Source of the DNA: JAVBNF01 sp031551725
GTDB taxonomy: Bacteria > Bacteroidota > Bacteroidia > Bacteroidales > P3
Assembly: GCA_031551725.1 (NCBI GenBank)
Contig: JAVBNF010000021.1
Coordinates: forward strand, 1-64,000
Direction of reading: 5' to 3'
Length of the DNA stretch: 64,000 nucleotides
Shown: piece by piece, positions 17,137 to 23,386 of the stretch
Position numbering within the stretch: the first letter of the stretch is position 1
Layout of the letters: every line of letters begins with the position of its first letter
Notes under the pieces: model-generated
What the model was told of the DNA's origin: nothing
Seen by the model: only the letters and a program-made list of their open reading frames with translations
The model's database searches: none
Made by a program: the position numbers and the translations under genes

Positions 17137-18228
17137 ATGTCGAAATTACACGAAATAGCGCTCACATTTGTTCCGAATATCGGTCATGTTACCGGACGGT
17201 TGCTTGTTGAAACTTTTGGTTCTGCGGAGGCCGTTTTTAATGCAACACAAAAGCAATTGCACTGCATTCAAGGTTTACGGAAAGACACTTTTTTTTTACT
17301 GAAAAATAAAGATGCATTTTTGAAAGCAGAACAGGAATTGAAATTTATTGAAAAATCGAATATTCAAACTTTATTTTATACCAATGATACTTATCCGCAA
17401 CGTTTAAAACATTGTGCGGATGCGCCTTTGGTGCTTTATTTTCGCGGAAACGCAGATTTGAATGAAATCAAAGTCATTAATATTGTCGGCACTCGCCACA
17501 TGACGGATTACGGAAAAGAATGCATTTCGCATTTAATTCAAGAACTCAAAGATGAGCAACTTTTAATTGTCAGCGGGCTTGCCTATGGCGTGGATACGCA
17601 CGCACATCGGGTGGCTTTAGATTGTGGATTTTCGACCGTGGGCGTATTGGCACATGGTTTGGACACGATTTATCCTTCTCAAAATAAAAAACTGGCAGAA
17701 CAAATGTTGGAACAAGGCGGTTTGCTCACCGAATATTGTTCGCAAACCAAGCCCGACGCGCCGCATTTCCCTTCGCGAAACCGTATTGTGGCGGGCATGT
17801 GCGATGCAACCATTGTAATAGAATCTGCTGCGAAAGGTGGAGCTTTAATTACCGCCGAGCTTGCGAATTCGTACAACCGCGATGTGTTTGCATTTCCCGG
17901 CCGCATTGGCGATCCGTATTCTGCCGGATGCAATAAATTGATCAAAATTAACAAGGCAGCATTGATTGAAAATGCCGACGATTTGCGCTATTTGCTCGGT
18001 TGGGATAGGAGAGAGGTGCAAACAAATGTACAACGGCAGTTGTTTGTGGAGCTTCCGCAGGAACAGCGCGAAGTCTGGGACTGCATTGCTCAAAATGATG
18101 AAATTGAAATTGATTTGCTTTGCGCGAAAACCGGATTCCCGCTGTCAAAAGTAGCATCAGCCTTATTGAGTCTGGAATTACAAGGATTAATTAACACACT
18201 TCCCGGCAAACGGTATAAAATAATTTGA
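17137..18228 (+). CDS. dprA: DNA-processing protein DprA
   Basis: DprA loads RecA onto incoming single-stranded DNA during natural transformation. The N-terminal helix-hairpin-helix/SAM-like region is followed by the Rossmann-type core with VGTRHMTDYG, VSGLAYGVDTHAHR, FPSRNRIVAGM and the GGALITAELA signature. The last roughly 60 residues form a winged helix. I chose the ATG at 17137 (363 residues). The in-frame GTG at 17101 lies in a region resembling a promoter (TTTAATTTCGC) and adds 12 hydrophobic residues atypical of the family. A perfect hairpin follows the stop. Confidence 0.95.
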   Translation: MSKLHEIALTFVPNIGHVTGRLLVETFGSAEAVFNATQKQLHCIQGLRKDTFFLLKNKDAFLKAEQELKFIEKSNIQTLFYTNDTYPQRLKHCADAPLVLYFRGNADLNEIKVINIVGTRHMTDYGKECISHLIQELKDEQLLIVSGLAYGVDTHAHRVALDCGFSTVGVLAHGLDTIYPSQNKKLAEQMLEQGGLLTEYCSQTKPDAPHFPSRNRIVAGMCDATIVIESAAKGGALITAELANSYNRDVFAFPGRIGDPYSAGCNKLIKINKAALIENADDLRYLLGWDRREVQTNVQRQLFVELPQEQREVWDCIAQNDEIEIDLLCAKTGFPLSKVASALLSLELQGLINTLPGKRYKII

Positions 18229-18232
18229 AAAT

Positions 18233-18259
18233 AAAAATTCACTAAAAAAGTGAATTTTT
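18233..18259 (+). terminator. Terminator after dprA, overlapping the higBA promoter region
   Basis: AAAAATTCACT pairs perfectly with AGTGAATTTTT around a 5-nt A loop. It lies 5 bases after the dprA stop and 14 bases before the -7 box of higBA. Confidence 0.65.
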
Positions 18260-18272
18260 GAAAAATAAGTAT

Positions 18273-18280
18273 TATCTTTG
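18273..18280 (+). promoter_or_regulatory. -7 box of higBA
   Basis: TATCTTTG, 15 bases before the higB ATG, fits the Bacteroidota consensus. The dyad hairpin just upstream could also be bound by HigA. Confidence 0.6.
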
Positions 18281-18295
18281 TAAAAGAATTGAAAC

Positions 18296-18613
18296 ATGAT
18301 TGTTCGATTTGAGAAAGAATATCTTTCGGAGCTTTATTATGACGGCTGTTGTAAGGAGAAGAAATACCGCTTTCAGCCCGGAGTAGTAGAAAAATATAAA
18401 CAACGAATAGATACGCTTGTATATGCCCCAAAAATTGCAGACTTATTTCAACAGAATTCATTGAAATATAAGGTGCTTTCAGGAGATAAGAGAGGTATTT
18501 CGTCTGTGCGAATTGATCAGAAGTATCGATTGGAGTTTGTCGCAGTAGAGGCTCAAAAAGAAACAATAGTAACAATTTGTACAATTAAAGACATTACAAA
18601 TCATTATAAATAA
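18296..18613 (+). CDS. higB: HigB-like mRNA interferase toxin
   Basis: This 105-residue toxin of the RelE/HigB superfamily cuts mRNA on the ribosome. Family features are the FQPGVVEKYKQRIDTL helix, the SGDKRGISSVRIDQKYRLEF strand pair and the C-terminal IKDITNHY segment. HigB-type systems carry the toxin gene first, as here, with the antitoxin 6 bases downstream. Target specificity cannot be told from sequence. Confidence 0.9.
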   Translation: MIVRFEKEYLSELYYDGCCKEKKYRFQPGVVEKYKQRIDTLVYAPKIADLFQQNSLKYKVLSGDKRGISSVRIDQKYRLEFVAVEAQKETIVTICTIKDITNHYK

Positions 18614-18619
18614 AAAATC

Positions 18620-18934
18620 ATGGAGAATATAGGATTCCCATATAAACCCACGCATCCGGGCAGCGTTCTTAAGGAAGAGGTTAATTATCGAAAAATTCCT
18701 CAAAAGAAATTTGCTGCGATGATTGGTGTTTCTTATACGATGCTTAATGAAATTTTTAATGAAAAGCGTCCGGTAAGTCTTGAGTTTGCATTGGCTGTTG
18801 AAGCTGCGCTTGGGATTAGTGCAGAAATGCTTGTTAATATGCAAAATGGTTATAATCTTCAAATAGCACAGCAAAACAAGGATAATCAGAAGCGTTGGCA
18901 GGAAATTCGCAAACGTGCAGCTTCGTTCTTTTAA
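18620..18934 (+). CDS. higA: HigA-like antitoxin, XRE family
   Basis: This 104-residue helix-turn-helix protein neutralises HigB and normally represses its own promoter. It starts MENIGFPYKPTHPGSVLKEE, typical of the HigA/VapI subfamily. The HTH is in QKKFAAMIGVSYTMLNEIFN, followed by a C-terminal helix ending ...RAASFF. It is preceded by higB at 6 bases and followed by a terminator. Confidence 0.92.
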   Translation: MENIGFPYKPTHPGSVLKEEVNYRKIPQKKFAAMIGVSYTMLNEIFNEKRPVSLEFALAVEAALGISAEMLVNMQNGYNLQIAQQNKDNQKRWQEIRKRAASFF

Positions 18935-18940
18935 ACAAAA

Positions 18941-18966
18941 AAGGCCACAAGAAATCTTGTGACCTT
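18941..18966. terminator. Bidirectional terminator between higA and ackA
   Basis: AAGGCCACAAGA pairs with TCTTGTGACCTT (one G-U) around a 2-nt loop, in a context of A-run before and T-run after. The sequence, with its TTTGTGGTTAA tail, resembles the terminator at 32017-32055, so both may be copies of one repeat. Confidence 0.7.
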
Positions 18967-18985
18967 TGTGTTTTTTGTGGTTAAC

Positions 18986-20185
18986 CTATTTTACCAAATT
19001 AAAAGTATCGGTTGCAATAACCAATTCTTCGTTGGTGGTTACCGTTAACACTTTTACTTTAGAATCTGCGGTGGATAAAACAGTGTCTTTTCCACGTAAT
19101 CCTTTGTTGATAGAAGTGTCAAATTTCACGCCCATGTATTCCATTTCTGCACACACTTTTTCGCGAACCGCATCGTCGTTTTCGCCAATACCTCCGGTGA
19201 AAAGGATAACATCCACTCCGCCCATTGCAGCAGCGTAAGCACCAACGTATTTTTTTACGCGGTAAACAAACATATCTAAAGCAATCTGAGCACGTTCATT
19301 GCCTTCGCTTGCCGCTTTTCCAAGGTCGCGCATATCGGAAGAAACACCGGAAACACCGTTCAAACCGCTCTTTTTGTTGATCAAATCGTTAGCTTGTTTG
19401 GTGTCCATTTTTTCTTTGTCCATGATGTAAAGCAATGCGCCCAAATCTAAATCGCCCACGCGTGTGCCCATCATCAACCCCTCAACAGGAGTGAAGCCCA
19501 TCGAAGTGTCTACAGACTGACCGTTTTTGATTGCAGCAATTGAAGCGCCATTGCCCAAGTGGCAAGAGATTACTTTTGATTTATTTACATCCAAACCTAC
19601 GAAATCGCACGCTTTTTTAGCAACAAATTTGTGACTGGTTCCGTGGAAACCGTAACGGCGGATTTTGTAGTTTTCGTAATATTCGTAAGGCAATGCGTAT
19701 AAATACGAATGTTTGGGCATTGTTTGGTGGAACGATGTGTCGAACACTGCCACTTGTGGAACACCAGGCAAAATAGCATCCATCGATACAATACCTTCCA
19801 AGTTGGCCGGATTGTGAAGCGGAGCCAATTCAATACATTTTTCAATTTCGCGTTTAACGCTATCGTCAATGCGGACGCTTTGTTTGAACGACTCGCCGCC
19901 ATGCGCTACACGATGACCAACGGCTGTGATTTCTTTCACATCTTTGATGATTCCGTGCTCTGCACTAACCAAAATTTCGAGCACCATGTTGATACCCACT
20001 TGATGGTTCTTAATCGCTGCAACGGTTTTGAATTTGTCTTTGCCTTTCGATTCGTGGCTGAGTTCGGCATTGTCCATTCCGATACGCTCAACAAGGCCTT
20101 TTGCCAAAAGCTCGGCATTGTTGCTCATGTCAATCAATTGATATTTGATGGACGAACTTCCGCAGTTTAAAACGAGTACTTTCAT
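18986..20185 (-). CDS. ackA: Acetate kinase
   Basis: AckA interconverts acetyl phosphate plus ADP with acetate plus ATP, the ATP-yielding step of acetate fermentation. The 399 residues start MKVLVLNCGSSSIKYQL. They contain GHRVAHGG, YGFHGTSHKFV and the ASKHA-fold HLGNGASIAAI motif. The start and length match the family. Phosphotransacetylase, often adjacent, is not next to it here. It shares a bidirectional terminator with higBA. Confidence 0.97.
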   Translation of the reverse strand: MKVLVLNCGSSSIKYQLIDMSNNAELLAKGLVERIGMDNAELSHESKGKDKFKTVAAIKNHQVGINMVLEILVSAEHGIIKDVKEITAVGHRVAHGGESFKQSVRIDDSVKREIEKCIELAPLHNPANLEGIVSMDAILPGVPQVAVFDTSFHQTMPKHSYLYALPYEYYENYKIRRYGFHGTSHKFVAKKACDFVGLDVNKSKVISCHLGNGASIAAIKNGQSVDTSMGFTPVEGLMMGTRVGDLDLGALLYIMDKEKMDTKQANDLINKKSGLNGVSGVSSDMRDLGKAASEGNERAQIALDMFVYRVKKYVGAYAAAMGGVDVILFTGGIGENDDAVREKVCAEMEYMGVKFDTSINKGLRGKDTVLSTADSKVKVLTVTTNEELVIATDTFNLVK

Positions 20186-20224
20186 ATTTTTATTTTTTCA
20201 ATTTTTTAGAATTATAAAAAATAA

Positions 20225-20259
20225 AAAAACTGCTAAACAAAAAATGTTTAACAGTTTTT
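20225..20259 (-). terminator. Terminator after rpmB
   Basis: AAAAACTGCTAAACA pairs with TGTTTAACAGTTTTT (one mismatch) around AAAAA. On the minus strand it ends rpmB, 18 bases after its stop and upstream of ackA. Confidence 0.7.
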
Positions 20260-20277
20260 ATACTTTACTAAATGTTC

Positions 20278-20517
20278 TTAGAGGCGGATTAAACCGTTTT
20301 GTTCTGCTTTAAGCAAACAAGCCATAATACCATTTTTGTTGATATTGCGGATGCCTTTTGCAGATACTTTTAACGTAATCCATGCATCTTCTTCAGGAAC
20401 ATAAAATTTCTTAACATGAAGATTTGGATAAAACTTACGTTTTGTCTTAGTGTTAGAGTGTGAAACTGAGTTTCCGGAAATCACTTTTTTGCCTGTTAAT
20501 TCACAAATTCTTGACAT
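20278..20517 (-). CDS. rpmB: 50S ribosomal protein L28
   Basis: L28 is a small protein of the large ribosomal subunit. The 79 residues begin MSRICELTGKKVISGNSVSH and are rich in lysine and arginine as expected. A -7 box lies 45 bases upstream and a terminator follows the stop, so it is transcribed alone. In many Bacteroidales L33 (rpmG) and ftsY follow L28; here ackA follows instead. Confidence 0.96.
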   Translation of the reverse strand: MSRICELTGKKVISGNSVSHSNTKTKRKFYPNLHVKKFYVPEEDAWITLKVSAKGIRNINKNGIMACLLKAEQNGLIRL

Positions 20518-20561
20518 GGTTACTATTGTGTTATAAAAATTTCAAATTCAAAAACGGATTG

Positions 20562-20569
20562 CAAAGGTA
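20562..20569 (-). promoter_or_regulatory. -7 box of rpmB
   Basis: TACCTTTG on the minus strand, 45 bases upstream of the rpmB ATG. Confidence 0.65.
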
Positions 20570-20634
20570 GGACTTTTTTTCGAATTTTGCAAATTTTTTT
20601 AATTCCTAATTCTTAATTGTTAATTCTTAATTAC

Positions 20635-21204
20635 TTATCGTTTTTTGTTTTGATTAGGGAAACTCATTTTGTAGCTGACTTTTACATCGCCTTTAGTTAT
20701 GTTTTCCAGTCGTTTACGAAGCATCGTTCTGCGAAGTGGACTTAAATGGTCGGTGAACAATTTGCCGTTCAGATGGTCGCCCTCGTGTTGGATGATGCGG
20801 GCCAAAATACCTTCGTAAGTTTCTTTATGATGAACAAAATTTTCATCATCGTATTCTACGGTAATTTTCGGCTTGCGTTCAACCATTTCATTGATGCCCG
20901 GAACACTCAAACAACCTTCTTCAAAAGCCCATTCTTCGCCTTCTTCCTCAATAATATGAAGATTGATAAATGCTTTTTTGAAATCTTTGGCTTCCGGATA
21001 TTCTTCTTCGAAAGGTTTTGCATCAATAACCAGTATGCGGATTGGTAAATTTACTTGTGGTGCGGCCAAACCCACACCATTTGCATTGTACATGGTTTCA
21101 TACATGTTTTCGAGCAACTCCTTTAAATTCGGATAATCTGCCGTAATATCTTCGGTGTTTTTTCTTAAAACGGGAGCCCCGTAAGCAACAATAGGTAATA
21201 TCAT
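20635..21204 (-). CDS. def: Peptide deformylase
   Basis: This deformylase removes the formyl group from the N-terminal methionine of new proteins. All three motifs are present in 189 residues: GVGLAAPQV, EGCLSVPG and QHEGDHLNG. The cysteine and two histidines bind the catalytic metal. It follows ruvX by about 115 bases on the same strand. AT-rich AATTAAGAATT repeat DNA lies on both sides of the gene. Confidence 0.96.
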   Translation of the reverse strand: MILPIVAYGAPVLRKNTEDITADYPNLKELLENMYETMYNANGVGLAAPQVNLPIRILVIDAKPFEEEYPEAKDFKKAFINLHIIEEEGEEWAFEEGCLSVPGINEMVERKPKITVEYDDENFVHHKETYEGILARIIQHEGDHLNGKLFTDHLSPLRRTMLRKRLENITKGDVKVSYKMSFPNQNKKR

Positions 21205-21319
21205 TTAATTATAAATTATTAATGGTTAATTGTTAATGGGAAAGGCAAAAACGATGAAAGCTTGCTTTGCTTCTCTCATAACTCATCCCAAATCTTCTAA
21301 TTTGCTTTTTTTTCTTAAT

Positions 21320-21733
21320 TTATCTTCCGTATTCCAAGAATCCCTGCAATATAATTGCTGCGCTGATTTGGTCGACCATGCCTTTATTCTGGCGGTCTTT
21401 CTTTTTCAATCCGTTGTCGATCATGCTTTGAAATGCCATTTTCGACGTGAATCGCTCATCACTTCTTTTTACCGGAATCTGTGGAAACGTTTGTTGCAAT
21501 TTTTTTACAAAAGGTTCAATAAAACGGGCGCTTTCGGATGCCGTGTTATTCATTTGTTTAGGTTCGCCAACCACAAAACATTCTACCTTTTCTTTGCCGG
21601 TATATTCTTTTAAATAGTTAAAGATTTCGCCGGATGGAACGGTTGTAAGCGCTGTTGCGATGATTTTCATTTCATCGGAAACTGCAATGCCCACGCGTTT
21701 TTGTCCGTAATCAATAGCTAAAATTCTTCCCAT
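21320..21733 (-). CDS. ruvX: Holliday junction resolvase-like RuvX (YqgF)
   Basis: This 137-residue RNase H-fold nuclease of the YqgF family is implicated in pre-16S rRNA 5'-end maturation; the resolvase name is historical. The start MGRILAIDYGQKRVGIAVSD holds the first catalytic aspartate, and DERFTSKMA and the IDQISAAIIL-like end carry the others. It lies 27 bases after ribBA on the minus strand and before def, probably one transcript. Confidence 0.93.
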   Translation of the reverse strand: MGRILAIDYGQKRVGIAVSDEMKIIATALTTVPSGEIFNYLKEYTGKEKVECFVVGEPKQMNNTASESARFIEPFVKKLQQTFPQIPVKRSDERFTSKMAFQSMIDNGLKKKDRQNKGMVDQISAAIILQGFLEYGR

Positions 21734-21760
21734 GATTCTTTTTATTTCGAAATCCGAAAT

Positions 21761-22954
21761 TTATAAAATGTGCCCCATTTTATCTTTTTTCGTCTGCATA
21801 TACTTTTCGTTATGCTTATTGGTTGGAATAACAATCGGGACGACTTCTTTTATTTCGATACCATATCCTTCAAGGGCGATTTTCTTTACGGGATTGTTGG
21901 TAATCAATCGTAGATGTGTGGCATTGAGGTGGCGCAAAATCTGTGCGCCGATGCCGTAATCGCGTTGATCGGCTTTAAAACCGAGGTCGAGATTCGCTTC
22001 TACCGTGTCGCGACCTTCTTCTTGGAGGCGATAGGCGTGGAGTTTATTGATTAACCCGATGCCGCGGCCTTCCTGATTCATGTATATAATGATGCCTTTA
22101 CCTTCTTTTTCTACCATTTCCATGGCTTTATGAAGTTGTGCGCCGCAGTCGCATTTGCACGAACCGAAAATGTCGCCGGTTGCGCAAGAAGAGTGAATGC
22201 GTACAAGCACCGGGTCGCCCGATTTCCACTCGCCTTTTACAAGCGCCAAATGATGGTCGCCGGTTGTTCTGTCGGTAAACGCATGAATGCGGAAGTTGCC
22301 CCATCGTGTGGGAAGCTCAACCGCTTCTTCGAGCTTGATAAGGCTTTCGTTTTTAATGCGGTATGCAATTAAATCTTTAATAGAAATAATTTTGAGATTG
22401 AATTTTTTTGCAATCTCCATTAATTGCGGAAGACGCGCCATGCTGCCGTCTTCGTTCATGATTTCCACAAGGGCGCCGGCGGGATAAAGTCCTGCCAAAC
22501 GGGCGAGGTCAACAACCGCTTCGGTATGACCGCTGCGGCGGAGAACGCCTCCGTCTTTCGCGCGAAGCGGAAAAATATGTCCGGGACGCGCCAATTCTGC
22601 GGGATGAGTTTTCGGATTGGCAATAGCCAAAATGGTTTTCGCACGATCCGGCGCCGAAATGCCGGTAGTACAGCCTTCGAGCAAATCCACAGAAACCGTA
22701 AATGCCGTTTCGTGGTTGGAGGTGTTGGTCGATACCATCATATCGAGGTTCAGCTCTTTGCAGCGTTCTTCGGTAATGGGTGCGCAAACAAGTCCGCGGC
22801 CATGGGTAACCATAAAGTTCACGGTTTCGGGCGTAATATTTTCGGCCGCAGCCACGAAGTCGCCTTCGTTTTCGCGGTCTTCATCGTCAACAACGATAAT
22901 CAGTTTGCCGTTGCGAAGCTCTTCAATGGCTTCGGGAATTGTATTCAGTTTCAT
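21761..22954 (-). CDS. ribBA: Bifunctional riboflavin synthesis protein RibBA
   Basis: The N-terminal half (to about residue 205) is 3,4-dihydroxy-2-butanone-4-phosphate synthase, with VVDDEDRENEGDF and GHTEAVVDLARL. The C-terminal half is GTP cyclohydrolase II, with the zinc site SSCATGDIFGSCKCDCG and NQEGRGIGL. Together they make the two precursors of riboflavin. I chose the ATG at 22954 (397 residues). An open frame runs 61 codons further upstream but crosses the promoter and has no family similarity. No FMN riboswitch is evident in the short leader. Confidence 0.96.
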   Translation of the reverse strand: MKLNTIPEAIEELRNGKLIIVVDDEDRENEGDFVAAAENITPETVNFMVTHGRGLVCAPITEERCKELNLDMMVSTNTSNHETAFTVSVDLLEGCTTGISAPDRAKTILAIANPKTHPAELARPGHIFPLRAKDGGVLRRSGHTEAVVDLARLAGLYPAGALVEIMNEDGSMARLPQLMEIAKKFNLKIISIKDLIAYRIKNESLIKLEEAVELPTRWGNFRIHAFTDRTTGDHHLALVKGEWKSGDPVLVRIHSSCATGDIFGSCKCDCGAQLHKAMEMVEKEGKGIIIYMNQEGRGIGLINKLHAYRLQEEGRDTVEANLDLGFKADQRDYGIGAQILRHLNATHLRLITNNPVKKIALEGYGIEIKEVVPIVIPTNKHNEKYMQTKKDKMGHIL

Positions 22955-22973
22955 AGTTAAAAATCCTAATCTG

Positions 22974-22981
22974 CAAAGGTA
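22974..22981 (-). promoter_or_regulatory. -7 box of ribBA
   Basis: TACCTTTG on the minus strand, 19 bases before the ribBA ATG. This short leader argues against the upstream start and against a riboswitch. Confidence 0.65.
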
Positions 22982-23031
22982 CGAAAAATTTGTTAGGTGG
23001 ACAAGGGATTGTTTTATTGAAAAATTATTTT

Positions 23032-23039
23032 TACCTTTG
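23032..23039 (+). promoter_or_regulatory. -7 box upstream of structured RNA B
   Basis: TACCTTTG with TTG about 16 bases upstream. It is followed by a repeat element (23050-23104) and then by the leader AACACTAATTAAA, also found before RNA C. Confidence 0.6.
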
Positions 23040-23049
23040 CGGAAATAAA

Positions 23050-23104
23050 TATACGATATCAGATGTACGATATGCGAGGATGTCCTCTCTCGTACATCGT
23101 ATAT
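23050..23104. repeat. Inverted repeat with ATATACGATGTACGA arms
   Basis: ATATACGAT...GATGTACGA on the left pairs with TCGTACATCGTATAT on the right. The inner GAGGA/TCCTC closes the tip. The same word occurs after the FISUMP gene at 25423-25445, and a shorter form follows the first FISUMP gene at 739-750. Confidence 0.6.
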
Positions 23105-23151
23105 AAAAACTAAAACATTTTTTATCGAAAAAAACACTAATTAAATAAATA

Positions 23152-23322
23152 AAAAAAGCGTAAGCTATAATTCTTTATTCGAAAACCGCCAAAATTTTTA
23201 TGACCAAAGAATTTATAAGCAATACGCTCATGCTGTGTTCCGGCGTGAGTTGTGTCTTATTTTGGTCATAGGGGCTTGGCGGTACCTCGAATAGAATAAG
23301 AATTCAACTCGCGCCTTTTTTT
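23152..23322 (+). ncRNA. Rod-shaped structured RNA, copy B (6S-like?)
   Basis: The two halves pair along their length: ATTCTT/AAGAAT, TATTCGA/TCGAATA, CCGCCAA/TTGGCGG and TATGACCAAA/TTTGGTCATA. A large bubble follows, then the apical hairpin CTCATGC/GGCGTGAG. It ends CGCGCC plus seven T. Compared with copy C the helices differ by compensatory pairs (CCGCCAA/TTGGCGG versus CGACCAA/TTGGTCG; TATGACCAAA versus ACGGTAAA), while the apical part is identical for about 35 bases. The rod with a large bubble recalls 6S RNA. It ends about 65 bases before a FISUMP gene. Confidence 0.75.
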
Positions 23323-23386
23323 GTTATGCATATAAAGCCCCTTTGGGGCTTGTTGGAAAATGATTAACAATTAAATAAAACACAAC

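Noticed and set aside
22955..23137. N-terminal extension of RibBA or an FMN riboswitch upstream
   Set aside because: The extension crosses the promoter box. The leader from that box is about 15 bases, too short for an FMN aptamer, and no RFN-like motif is seen.
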